A stretch of 64,000 nt of DNA from the NCBI GenBank assembly GCA_000151295.1, contig GG745362.1:196570-260569 (forward strand), written 5' to 3'. The position numbers and the translations under genes are program-made. The notes below the pieces were generated by a model. The model made no database searches, had not been told where the DNA came from, and saw nothing but the letters and a program-made list of their open reading frames with translations. Within the stretch, counting starts at the first letter, position 1; the number at the start of each line of letters is the position of its first letter. Shown in pieces: positions 19,001-31,900 of the stretch. This DNA comes from Allomyces macrogynus ATCC 38327. Its lineage: Eukaryota > Blastocladiomycota > Blastocladiomycetes > Blastocladiales > Blastocladiaceae.

Positions 19001-21725
19001 CCGGTGCAGTGTGAGCTTGCTCAGCGCGTTGCTCAGCTGCACAAGCGACCCCTGAATGCGCACCGTCTCGAAAAACTCGCGCATCTGCGCACCAACACAT
19101 GAGTGAGATTGGCGCACGCAGCATCGCTCATTGAGCCGTGACCCCAAACTTACCGCGTACAAACTCAGCAAGTGCGCGATTTTCGACTTGCGATCGAGGT
19201 TCTGGAACTCGGCGCTCTCAAGCAAACCACGGCCCTGCGCTCCACACTCGCTGAGCTTGTCGTCCTCGCGCTCCTGCCGCTCCTTGGCGTAGACCAAAAA
19301 CTTCTCGTCGAACCGGATTGGGCGCGCCTTGATTTCCTCGATCAGCTCATCGGCGGCCGTCTTACCCGCGTCGCCAAAATACGCGGCGAGGTAGGTCGCT
19401 GCGACAAACAGCATCAGCGTGTCGTCAAACTCGATAAGGCCGCGCTCGAGGAGCTGCAGGCCCACCGTGATCTGGTTGGGTGTCGGGTTCTCGCGAATAA
19501 AGCGAATGCCTGCCACCATGCATCAGCGCGTTGCTGTCAGAACCGGACCAAGTTTCCGCGAATGCACAGAGTGGAGGAACGCAAAGGTGGCACGTACACG
19601 CCTCGACTTGCAACGGCGACGAAAACGCGCGATCTCGAATCACTTTCTTCTTCTGATTCACCTCGTCGAGCACTTCAGTCGACGTCTTTTCCATGAGCCG
19701 CGTCAACACATTCGTGTCAGCGACCGCCGCAACCCACCCTGCCACGGTCGTTGACCCCGTCGCCGACATGGGTGACGTTGGCGAGCTGCAAGCTCTCGTC
19801 CGGATCGGCTGCAGTCCCAACGTGTCGCCGCCCAAGCTGCTGATCGTCCCCGCCTGGAACCGCCGGCCGGACTTGGTCCGTCCTTCCTGGAACCCGGGCG
19901 TGGTCGTCATTTCCCTGACATGACCGCCTTGGTGCTCGAGTTTGCTGATCCGGTGCCAGTGGCGCACATGCTGCGCAAACATCCATTTCGCCGACCACTT
20001 GGCGAGCGCGACGCCCGCGGCGAACCCGACAATGGCCGCGGGCAGGAAAATGGTCAGCCACCCCTGCGCGGCGCCCGTGCCGTACGCGATCATCGACACG
20101 ATCATGGCGCAGGGCGTGGCCACCATGAACCCTAGCCGCATCGCCGTCATGCGCGTGTCGTAGTAGGGTTGTGCGAGCGTGACGGAGCGAATCAGGTAAA
20201 GGAGGCCGAGCGTGATCAGGACCGAGTAGAACCAGTTGCCCGTGGGCGTTTCGGGCATGAACGTGTAGAGCGCGACGAATCCAAGTCGAGCAGCAACGAT
20301 CACAAAGTCGATGCGGCCGTGTGGTTTGGCCTCGGGGCTCAGCGAGGTCGGCGAGGTTTCCAGAAACTGACACCGGGTGAAGAAGGTCGGGAAGAGCGTC
20401 AGAGAAGCGTGGAACAGCATGCTCTTTCCAAATTTGAGATGACGACGCACCACGAGCGACGCGACCAGCATTAGTGGTGCAAACACAATTATGCCAATCA
20501 CGTCCATGACCAAGAGCGGCATATGCGTCGGGCTACAGCATAGCTGGTCGTAATGCGCGACCTTGCCAGACCCGCAATTGAGCCCGGCCAGCAGAAGCTG
20601 TGCGATTGGAATCGAGAGCGCTGACATTTCGACCGTGAACAAGAACCGAAGCAGTCGCAGTGTCGCGATCGGGACCTTGGACGACCGCACGACCTTGGCG
20701 GCAACGAAGAATGCAAGGATGGCCCTGAGAAGTAAGAGCGCAAGGGCTGAGAAGTGTTTGAAGCTGTCCGTTGATGGCTCCACACCACAAAAGCTCAGTT
20801 GCGTCACCAGCAAGAACAGAGAAGAACAAACCAATTGAGTTTGCAAACTGGAAGTCCACGTAGTCATGCATCAGACGAATGGGCTCCACAATGACCAGAG
20901 CGATAAGCGGTGCATCGGGATGCAGCCGCGATGTGAGCGCAAACGAGAGCAACTGCAGATCCTCCACCGCATGTTGAATGGATGTTCAAGGAACTCCCAG
21001 TCAGAATGAAATCACCTCAACATAGCATCAAAACTCTCAAAAAATGCACCTTGAGCACCCAACTCACCGTGGGCGGCAACTCATTATCACACACCGACAT
21101 ACGCCAAACTAAACAGCGCGTCCTCCCACCGATTCGTCGGCAACACGCTACGCAACTTCTGAATTGCCGCGCGGCCCGCCGACGCCTTGCTGTTGTTCGC
21201 CTTGAGCGCAGGCAGCGTCCCGCGCGCCGACTGCACGTCCTGGAACGACGCTCCTGCGGTGGCTCGCGCGGCAAGAATCCCCGAGACATTGACGAGTGGG
21301 CGAGGGTGCATCCCAAACGACAGCGACCGCACGCGCACCGGGTCGTCCGCGGCACCGTCGGCGCCGGGCGAGTGGACGAGCAGGGCCGACGCGCGCATGC
21401 TTTCGCCGGGCGCAGGCGCGTGGCCGTCAACGCTGACGACCCGCGGCATTGAGCTCGACGCGTCGACGCCCCCACTGCTGGACGGCGGATGCAGGAACTT
21501 GACCGGCTGCGAGGTCGCGACGGACGGTGTGCTCTGCGTTGGGCGCAGCGCGAGCGCCGGCGTCGACAAGTGCCGCCCGGAGCCCGCGGCGGGAGGGTCC
21601 GTGGTTGGCGTGGCCACGGCCGGGACTGGTACCGGGCCCACCGCAGCGACTGCGGGCGACGACGGCGTGGAATCGTGTAACAGGTCCGAGTCGTTACTCG
21701 ACGAGGACGCGTTACTAGCGGACAT
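16049..21725 (-). CDS. TmcB-like giant membrane protein, tandem copy B
   Basis: Second tandem copy, same domain order as copy A. It starts MSASNASSSSNDSDLL at 21725 and ends KETKES with TAG at 16049. The region around 19519-18932 carries the helical repeat block (GLQLLERGLIEFDD...), 20830-19950 the main membrane block (LRLLRFLFTVEMSALSIPIA), and 16534-16049 the last extracytoplasmic part, membrane helix and FRRLRDKARALVAVLF motif. A one-base loss at about 21095, just after ALFSLAYV, puts a TGA in frame before the conserved DNELPP motif that copies A and C encode there. This copy is therefore either inactivated or affected by an assembly indel. Confidence 0.65.
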
Positions 21726-22667
21726 ATTCACAACTTGGTTTCTGGTGCAAAGTCGGCGAGATTGAAAGGAACGAGGAGGTTGCAGACAGCACGAAGACGA
21801 GAGCCGACATTTACTTGCGCCGGCACCGCACTTGATCAAGCGAGAAGCGGCTGCTGCGCCGTGGACCCCATTTTGCACCAACATCGCTGCGAGTGCATCA
21901 AGTCGCGCGCACGGTCCAGGGCGGGCATGATCGCTTCTCACCTGACCGTGTCTTGCTCCAAGTACTCTCAAACGCGCGTGTCTGCGCCCGCGGCTGTCAC
22001 TGCTCGCGCGTCGCCCAGCAACCTCTGGCACCAGGCATCGAGTCTAGCGAGCACTGCGAGGATAATCAAATTGCAAACGCGAACGACGCTGAGCGGATAG
22101 TTCTTTTCATGATCGATCGTAACGTATCGCGAGTTTGCTGTTACATTACTCCACTTCCAGAACCGAGATAGCCTACTGATTCGTCTCCCAGCTGGGTTGG
22201 TGCCGCTCATGCTCCAGCAATCGATTTCACGATGGCCAAGATCACGTCAAAAACTGATGAGGGATCGCATCAAAACTGCCCTCTCCCTTTCAGTGTCATG
22301 GTGCGAAATTCATCAAGTAGGGTCGGGTTGCAATGATCGGTGCCCTTTGCTTCTTCAACATTAACAAAATGTCAGTACTTGCGAGCCATCACCTTCAAGT
22401 GTCCTTTCTGTTCACCATCCGCCACCGACCCGGCTGTCTGGCATCCTCCAAGCTGTCCATCTAAAGACACCTGATTAAAAAGACCTGATTCGCGGCCACT
22501 TTCTCCAATCCCCTTCTCAGTCCATCTCTGCATCTTCGAACCTGCAAAGACGCTCGGGCTCACCGACCACCCTGCAAATCTCTACAAGCACGTCCCTACA
22601 CACGTAACGCTCTTCCCTCTCTTTCTCCCTCGCAAGTCTCCTCCAGTTCCATCCCCATTTCTCCCAC
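21726..22667. other. Intergenic region, copies B and C
   Basis: About 940 bases with no recognisable gene; upstream flank of copy B and 3' flank of copy C. Confidence 0.4.
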
Positions 22668-25600
22668 CTATGCTCCCCCACTCCCCACTTCCGCCGCCTG
22701 CTGCAGCGTCAATCCGCCCGACTTGACCAAAGCCGCCAGTTCCGGCGCATCTTTCGTCACACTCGTGGGCATCAAAAATAGGACCGCCACGAGCGCACGC
22801 GCCTTTTCGCGCATGCGCCGGAACGCGACCAAATGCACGTGTGTCGCAAGCGCGACTACCGCGACAATCGTGGCCGTAAACACCAAAATGCATCCGGTCA
22901 GCGCCATGTTCACGTTAGCGAGCACCTGGTCGCGAATCACCGCATCAAGCGAGTTCAGTTGCAGGTTGAGCCGTTCGCTGCGCGCCTGCAGCCCGACCCA
23001 CGCGGGGGTGTCGGGCGCGGGTGGGGTCACGGTCACGTTGCCGACGGAGGTGAGAATCGTTTGCGGGGCTGCAAATTCCGTCCATCCGCGTCAGTGAGGG
23101 TGTGCTCGAGGGTCAGAGGGAGGGAGGGTGACGTACCGAGCGATGTGCCGGTCGCCAGCGTCACGCTCGGGTTCACTGCGGTAATGAACCGACTCGCATC
23201 GTCAATATACGCGGAGAGTCCGGCATCGAGCGCGATTGTCGCCCCGTAGTCGGTGCCTGCCGTGACGGTCGCAGAATTGGCCAGGTAGAGCGTGTACTGT
23301 GGGAACAGCGTTGAGAGCCCGTTCGTGTCGGTCGTGAGCTTCGCGTGCAGTTGTCGGAAGTCGTAGAGGTTGGAGCGCAACGTGCGCAGATTGTCAGCTA
23401 CCGGCGCGCTCGGGGAGGTCAGAAATCGCGCATCGTGTGGCAGGGGGCGGAGAGTGAACGCACAGTTGCGAATCAATGTCTGGTCCGGCACGAGCAGCTG
23501 CCGCGTGAGCATTTGGTTGACCTGGATAAAGAACCGCCGCTCGACCGACTGCGTCATGAGCCGCATGAGCACCGTCACGTTCTGCGTCCTGACCACATCA
23601 ACCTCAAATCGTCAGTTCATGCGAACGCTCCCATCCGAACAAAAAAAACGCGTACTGGAACGCGACGCCAAACATGCCCATCGTCAACGCCGCGACCGCG
23701 ACGAGCGCCACCACAATCAATCGCGTGACACGCATTTTCTCGCCTGCCTGGTGCTCTTCGTCCCCCGCAGCGGGCGCGACGCGAGTCTGGCTGGCCAGCT
23801 CCACGTCGACGACGTCCTCCAAACTCGTGAATTCGCGAAACGCCTCGATTTCCTCTTCGGTCGTCGTCACGAGTTCCATGGCCGCGCGTTTCGGCAGCTT
23901 GCGAATTTGCGCGAGGATCTTGGTCTCGACATCAAAGTACCCACGCAGCGGCTATGGAAGCGAATAGGAGAGGATCAGGACAACACTGCAGAGCCACGCA
24001 TCCGTCTCGGTGCGGGGCAAGAACGGACCTGGACGAACAAGAACACGCCGAGCGCGGCAAGCGCCAAGACAGCGACGACGAGCGTCACAATCAATTGTAC
24101 GTTACTCGCGGCCGTCAATGCGTCGTACGCGGCGATCCCCTTGAGCGGCAGCTGGCTCACGGCCGTGAGCAGCACCCAAAAATTATCAACTGCAACAAAG
24201 AAAGAAGACAATGTACAACGCAATCAATGTACAACGCAATTAGTCTCGGAAAGTGTGTTGAGCAACGAGGTAACCCTTCTACGTACAAATAAACTTGATC
24301 GTCTCGCTGTCCTGCACGCGCGCAAACGTCAAGCTCCCCAGTCCCGGAAACTGCAGCGCGGCGGCCCCTGCGCTTGCAATACTTTGCACGAGCTCGAGCA
24401 GCGCCATATCGTCCGGCTCGAAATTCAAGACTTCTGGGATCGTCGTCTTGACGACCACCGCGACGCGGTAGAGCGTTGCGCCCCCACTCGTCTGTGCGGT
24501 CGGATCGTTCCCCAAGAACGGCAGCGCCGTATCGGTGACCCTTGCCCAGGACGTCCGCAAACTGTCCAGCGCCGACGCAAACTCGGCCGTCATCGCGCTC
24601 GCGTAGGGGGGCAAAGTCACGTAGTAGTTGGCCGTGAGAATGCGCTGGATCGAGTCCATGACGACGATGATTTGCCGGCGCGAGTACTTGGCGAGCGCAA
24701 AATCGGTCTGCATGACCGTTCGCGTGCGACCGAAAAACGTGACGCATACAACGAACCCAGCAATTAGCGCAACGAGGTAGATACCGCCAATGACCAGGAT
24801 CGCGGGCAGTTGCTTGAGCGGGCGCGTCACGCGCGCGCGATCAGTTGCCGCCGGCTTTCGAGCTGTTGCCGCTGCTCGCGCGTCACAGATGTTCCTATGT
24901 ACGTCAACCCGGCGACCAGCGTCAGTCGTTTCGCGCCACGCACCAGAGACTCGCAGCGCACATGCAACGGCACCCGAAGTCTGCGACCCCCGTCGCGTTC
25001 GGCCCCATCGTTCGGCCCCATCGCCTGCCCCACGCGGCCACCCACCGGGTTGGTCGGTTTCCGTGTCGCTCGGCCATGTCCACAAGACTCGCCTTGGTCG
25101 ACGCATGAAACGTGGCGCGGCTTGCGCTGACCCCGTCGCCGTTCGTGACTAAGGGCGACGGCACGCGCCGCGGCGGGCGCATCTGCTGCGTGTCAGCGGG
25201 GGAGAATTGGGAGAACGAGCCGTCCCTGCTGGGAGAGGCAGCGAGCGGGTCGTAGAGCATCGATTCGTTTGGGGACAGCGGGGCGTAGGTGATTTCGGGT
25301 TCGGTCGCGAGCTCCTCACCGTCGGCTAGGTGGTGGAGGCCGGAAAATGAGCAGAGGTGGGATGTGGGATACGGGATGGAGGCGAAGTGAGGGACGGACC
25401 GTCGTCGACTAGGGGGCCGAAAGGAGCGACAAGGGCTTAAGGTGAGTCGTCTTGAGTCCTGAGAATATCAGCGACGAGGTGGAAGGAATGGCGCACCGAG
25501 TGCCAACAACTGCGTCGCCTTGACCTGGTTCCCGTCGACCGAGATCAAGAATTGCGCGTACGATCGCAACACACTCCTTGACTGAGTGCCAAGTGGGCGT

Positions 25601-28383
25601 CAGTGACCACCCACGTTGCTGCGCCGCGCCAATCGCGGTTGCGCACCTTCGGGAACTTGATCAGCAGCCGTGAATACGTCTCGCTCGCGACGGTCCGATG
25701 AATTGTGAGCTTGCTGAGCGCGTTGCTCAGCTGCACGAGCGACCCGTGTGTGCGCACCGTCTCGAAAAACTCTCGCATCTGGGATGATCCGACAGCAAGT
25801 GTCAATCCTTCAGTGAGACTCGAGACGAGTCACAATAAAATGGCCGAGCGTACCGCGTACAAACTTAACAAGTGCGCGACTTTCGACTTGCGGTCCATAT
25901 TCTGAAACTCGGCGCTCTCGAGCAGCCCACGGCCCTGCGCGCCATACTCGCCCAACTTGTCGTCCTCGCGTTCTTGCCGTTCCTTGGCGTAGATCAAGAA
26001 TTTCTCGTCGAACCGGATGGGCCGCGCCTTGATCTGCTCAATCAATTCGTCAGCCGCCGTCTTGCCGGCGTCGCCGAAATAGGCGGCGAGGTAGGTGGCC
26101 GCGATAAAGAGCAGCAACGTGTCGTCAAACTCGATCAGACCGCGCTCGAGGAGTTGCAGGCCGACAGTGATTTGGTTGGGCGTCGGGTTTTCGCGAATGA
26201 ACCGGATACCTGTCACAACGTCGATTACCACCGACCGTGAGCATCGGATCCGATCACACAAACAAAAAGACCATGAGCCGGTACGTACACGCCTCGACCT
26301 GCAACGGCGACTCAAACACGCGATCCCTCATCACCTTCTTTTTCGCCTGCACCTCATTCAACACCTCCATCGACGTCTTTTCCATGAGCCGGTGCAGCGC
26401 ATTCGCGTCGGCCACCGCCGCAACCCACCCGGCAATCGCGGCTCCATTCGCGTCCGCCGCGGCGGCCATGGGCGTAACGGGCGACACGGGCGCCGACCGC
26501 AAGACCGACCCGCCAGGCGCACCGAGTCCCATCTGGCTCAGAGCCGCAATCCGGCGCACATTTTGCTGCTTCCCCACCGTCGCGGCCGCCGCCGCCGCGG
26601 ACTCCTCCTCGTTTAATTGGTGCTCGACTTTACTCACCCGGTGCCACCGCCTTACATGCGTCGCAAACATCCACCGCGCAGACCACTGCGCCAACCCGAC
26701 CCCGGCCGCAAACCCGACGACGGCCGCGGGTATGAACATGGTCAACCACGCGTCGGTCGCGCCGGTCGCGTATGCGACCATCGACAGGATCATGGAAGCC
26801 GTTGCGGCGGTCATGAACCCGAGCCGCATCGCCGTCATGCGCGAGTGGTACCAGGGTTGGGTCAGGGTAATGGCGCGGACGAGGTAGAGCAGGCCGAGCG
26901 TGACGAGTGACACGTAGATCCAGTTGCCCGTGGGCGTGTCCGGAATGAACGTGTAGAGCGCGACGAAGAGGAGGCGCGCGGCGACGATGATGAAGTCGAC
27001 GCGGCCGTGGGGCTTGGCCTCGGGACTGAGCGAGGTCGGCGAGGTTTCCAGGAACTAAAACAGGGTGGACAAGGGAGAGGACAATCTGAGCCTCAAAACT
27101 ACTCCCAGGAAACAAACCTGGGCTGGATGGAGAACGTACCACGAGCGACGCGACCAGCATCAGCGGCGCAAACACGGCGATCCCGACCACGTCCATGACA
27201 AACAGCGGCAAGTGCTTGGACCCAAAGCAGGCCTCATTGAAGTGCGAGACCGTGCCGGACCCGCAATTGAGCCCGGCGAGCAAGAGTTGCGCGATCGGGA
27301 TCGAGAACGCCGACATTTCGATCGTGAACAGGAACCGCAGCAGGCGTAGGGCTGAAATGGGAACTTTGGACGACCGCGCGACTTTGGCCGCGACGAGTAA
27401 CGCCAGGACCATGGTAAGCAGGACGAGGACGAGGGCTGGAGGGGGGGGGGGGGATGGAGGGGAGGGGAGAATGGAGAAAGGCGGTCAGGTCCTGGTTTCC
27501 TGTGAAACTGAGCCAGACAACAACCTACCAATTGCGTTGATGATCTGGAACCCAGCATAGTCGTGCACCAACCGAATCGGTTCGACAATCGCGAGAGCGG
27601 GCCTCGGGCACGTCGTGGCCGTGCAGTCGCGACGTGAGCGCAAACGACAGCAGTTGGAGATCCTGGGCGGCTTACACCACACCCACGGTCAGCCCCGCGC
27701 CCCCCCCCCCCCCACCCCTCCACCCGACCTCGCACGAACATACCTTGAGCACCCAGCTCACCGTGGGCGGCAACTCATTATCGGTCACCGTCACATACGC
27801 AAACTGAACAGCGCGTCTCCTACAAGGTTGTCGGAAACACTCCGCAAACTCTTTTTTGCCGCGCGGTTCGCAGACGCCTTCCCCACTGCAGCGGGGCGGA
27901 CCCCAGTCCCAATCCCACCAGCGGTCTACGCTGTTGCGTCCCGCCACCGCCATCGCCTGGCTGGAACGGTTGCTGCCCCGCCGCGGCCGCCGCCAAGATC
28001 CCGGACACCGAACTCGCCATCGGCCGCGCCGTGCGCCCTTACCGACGGCGACCGCGCGCCGCGCCGGTTCAATCCAAAACCGCCGACGTGCGCGTGTTCT
28101 CGCCGGCAGCGTGGCTGTCGATACTAATGATCCGCGGCGGGTGTGGGACCGTATCCGAATTCGGGTGCAATAGGTGGCCGACCGACGCAGCAAACGCGCG
28201 CGGCGCGCGCGGGTCGGCACCGGCGACAGACGGAGTACTTTGGGAGGGCCGGCCGGCCGCGATTGTCGGGACGGGTAGCGGCAGCTGGCGATTGGTGGCC
28301 GCGTCGGTCGTGGTCGCGGCGGGTCCCGGCGTGGGCGAGTCGGGGACGTCCGAGTCGACGCTGAGCGACTTGATGGGCATCAT
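22668..28383 (-). pseudogene. TmcB-like tandem copy C, 5' part disrupted
   Basis: Third copy, from MMPIKSLSVDSD at 28383 to TAG at 22668. The middle and 3' parts are preserved: helical repeats at 26240-25830, membrane block 27412-26640, the TTEEEIEAFREF coil at 23870, and the final FRRMREKARALVAVLF segment. In the first exon the frame breaks several times. Stops TGA and TAA lie between TSAVLD (28070) and SVSGILAA (28000), and one-base losses occur near 27850 and 27800, where copies A and B read RSVLPTN and SLAYV. A poly-G run lies in an intron at about 27440. Probably a pseudogene unless several assembly indels cluster here. Confidence 0.6.
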
Positions 28384-28912
28384 CTTGGTGGATGGTGAAC
28401 GGGGGGTGCAGGTGGGCGGGGACGGAAGGTGCGGACTGCGGATGTGCGCGTTCGAGGGGGTCGTTGCTGCAGGTAACAAGGGGACCGGGTCGTCTGGTGG
28501 GTGCGCGGACCGCGGATCGCGCTGGGTCCGCCCGCGGCTCTTTCGAGTCGGTCGAGAACACGGAGCTCGCGTCGTGCGTGTGTGCGGGCGAGTGCGGGCA
28601 GTGGGACGGCGTGGTGGGCTGTGCAGAGCGGACACTGGAGTGCTGATCGACAGGTCTGCAGCGTCAGACGGAGGGGAAGCGCGTCGGCGGCGAGCTCTGG
28701 AGCGTCAAGCAAGCAGGTGCAGGTGATCGCGCAACGGCGCCTGTGTCGTCGTGGTGCCATCGTTCCTGGGCACCGTTCCTTGGCACCGTTCCTTGGCACC
28801 GCGTTTCCAGTTTGATCGCTCAGACGTGAGAGAGGATGGAATTGATTGCATGCTCTTCCCCTCCGCGCGCCAATATCCCAGCATCCTCGTGTCTTCAGTC
28901 TTCCTTACCTCC
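28384..28912. other. Intergenic region, copies C and D
   Basis: Upstream flank of copy C and 3' flank of copy D. It includes a short tandem run of TTCCTTGGCACCG near 28768-28800. No gene recognised. Confidence 0.4.
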
Positions 28913-31900
28913 TCAGTCCCCCTCGCCGCGCAGCGACATCCCGCCCGACTCAATCAGGCCCGCCAAATCCGCATGCTCCTTCAGCACCGGCTGCGGCACC
29001 AAGAACAGCAGTGCAATCACGGTGCGCGCCTTGTTGCGCATCCGCCGGAAGGCCACCATGTGCACGCCCATGGCCAATGCGATCACGCCAATCAAGGCGA
29101 CGGCATAGACCAAGATACACGCCGTTGTCGCCTGTTGCACCTGCGCGAGCACCAAGTTGGCAATGGTCGTGTCGAGCGCCGTGAGTTGCGTGCGAATCGT
29201 GCTCGTCAGCGCCTGTAGTTGCACCCACATTGGGTGCAGCGGGGAGGGCAGTTGCACGGTGATGGGTCCCGCCGAGGTCTGGATCGTGACGGGGTCTACG
29301 CAAGTCGATGCGATCGGGATCAGTTCGTATCCGGATCGCCAGCCAGCGGCGCACGACAGTGGAATGAGTTACGCACCGACCGTGCCCGATGTCAGCAAGC
29401 ACGCGGGCGCCGCCAAATTCACAAACTGCGTCGCCAAGTCCAGGTACGAGTCAATCAATGGGTTCAACGCAATCGTCGTGCTTGCCGTCGCCGTATTACT
29501 GATCGCATTGGCCACGGACGTGGTCGCGTTGGGCAAAAACGTCGTAAACTGCGGGAGAATGGCCGAGAGACCCGTCGGGTCCGCGACAATCGCTTTGTGC
29601 AACCGCGTGAAATCGTCGAGCACGCCGCGCAGGTACCGGACATTGTCCTCTAGTCCGCGCCGGGCGGCGCGGTACGGCGCGGCGGGTCAGTTGAGCACAG
29701 GCTGGGCGACGACGACGCGCTTAAGAGGGAGAGGGGGGGGGGGGGGAGAGAGAGAATACATACCGCCACTGATCAAGCTCGTATCCGGGAACACCATTTG
29801 CCGAATCAGCAGTTGCGCGACCTGCAAGTTGTGCCGCCGCTCAATCGACTTGGTCATGAGCGTCATCATGCTCGTGGCTGACACGGTCCTACATTGCCAA
29901 ATCTGCTGGTGAGTCGACGTCGGGACGCCCTTGCGCGGCACGCTGGACGTACTGGAACGCTGTCGCAAACATGCCGGCAGTCAACCCGCCCAGCGCGAGG
30001 ATCGCGAGCACCAGGATGCGTGTCAACCGCTTCTTGGAACTCGTATGCCGCGTCTCGTCGCTGCCAGACGCCATGACGCGCGACTGCTGTGCGTCAAACT
30101 CGGACATGTCGGCGTCGCCAAAATCCGTCACTTCCTTGAACGCTTCAATCTCTTCCTCGACGCTCGTGACAATCTGCACGGCGGACCGCTTGCTCATGCC
30201 GCGCACGAGCGAGAGAATGCGTGATTCCAAGTCCGAATAGCCCTTGAGCGGCTAGAGATCGGGGTGGAGGTGGTGGATGAGCGGGAAGACTGAAAACGAA
30301 AGGGCGTGGAGAGCAGGGCCAACGGCAGCAGTGGAGAGCAGACGACGGAGAGAGTGGAGGGATAGCAAACCGAGGAAGGGAACGTGGAAGGGCGAGAGTA
30401 GAGCGCACCTTGATGAAAATGAACAGTCCGAGCGCGAGCAACGACACGAGCGCAACCGTCATGATCGCGAGCGACTGCACGTTATTGCTCTGCGTGATCA
30501 TTTTGAATGCGTCGATCCCGCGCTGCGGCAGCGCATAGAGCGCATCCAACACCGTCCAAAAGTTGTCTTGATGGTCGAGTCAGTCAACGTCCACGTGGCC
30601 GAGCAAAGACGGAAACAAGGTCAATTTCATCGTACCAAAGATGAACCCCACGCTCGGCGTATTCGCGACGACCGAAACGGTCAGTGTGCCGATCGTCGGG
30701 TACCCCAAGACGACACCGCCCGCCGTCGCCAATGCCTGGACCACGTCCAGTGTCGTCAAGGTCCGCGGCTGGAAATCGTAGAGATCTGGGAACGTCGAAT
30801 TCACGACCGTATACGCGCGATATGTCAAACTCGCTGCAGCGGCCGATACATCCGCCTGGTCGTTCGCCAAGAACGGGATCACATTCGCCGTCAAGTTCCC
30901 CCAATTTGTGACGAGCGAACTGCGCGCGGTCGCGTAATCGGCGGTCATGCGTGCCGTGTAGGTCGGGATCCGCGCAAACCACGTCGTGTAGAGGTGCCGG
31001 TGAATGGCATCGATCACGTTCATCGCGTATTGCCGCGAGAGCTTGGCCCAGGAGAAGTTGTAGGTGACGACGGTCTGCGTTGCGGCAAAGTAGGTGATGC
31101 ACGTGACGAACCCGGCAGAGAGAGCGGCCAGGTGGACGAGGCCAATGGCCGACATGGGCACGCCCTGCTGCAGCGGGCGCGTCACGCGCGTGATGAGCAT
31201 GCGCCGGTGTTCAAGTAGCAGTCGCTGTTGCTTGGTCATGGATGCGCCTAGATATCATCGCAAGGAGGTCGATTGACACCGCATATGGGCGAGAAGCGCG
31301 GGCTCGAGCAACGCACCCGACGTCTGCGACCCCGTCGTGTACGGCATGGGCTGGCGCGGCGTGCGCATTGTCACGCGCGGCGACGGCGACGGCGGGGTCG
31401 CGACTGGTTTTTCGGGCTTGGTCAGGGGCTTTTCGGGAAACTGATCGTGCGCCACCAGAAATGTGGCGCGTGACGAGTTGGCAACAGCGGTCGTGCCCAT
31501 GGACTCGAGGCCTTGGCCGAGGATCGTTGCTTGGCCGAGATTGGGCGCCTCGCGCAACGACGCCTCGAAACTCGGGTCGTCGCGGTCAGTGGCCGCGGGT
31601 GGTGGGGTGTCCGTTTGCAGATCGTGGTCGTACGAGTCCTCGACATCACCTAGAGAGCATGGGTGGGGATTGAGTGAGTGGAGCCAAGAAGAAGAGAGCC
31701 GACGCATGCCGTGAACGGCCAACGAACCTTCCTCGGCTTCAAAGGTAAGAGAGAAACCGAGGCGAAGTGAGTGAAGTGCTCCAGAGACCCCGAAAAAATC
31801 GGCCAAGAACGCACCGATTTCAAGAATTTGCCCGGCCTTGATTGCGTTGCCCTCGACGGCGATCAGGAACTGCGAGTAGGACCGCAGCAGGCGCTTGGAC

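Noticed and set aside
23370..24767. 465-codon plus-strand frame
   Set aside because: Antisense shadow of TmcB-like copy C; Arg/His-rich composition from GC-rich codons, and the opposite strand carries conserved paralogous sequence.
30277..31218. 313-codon plus-strand frame
   Set aside because: Antisense to conserved exons of TmcB-like copy D; no motif of its own.
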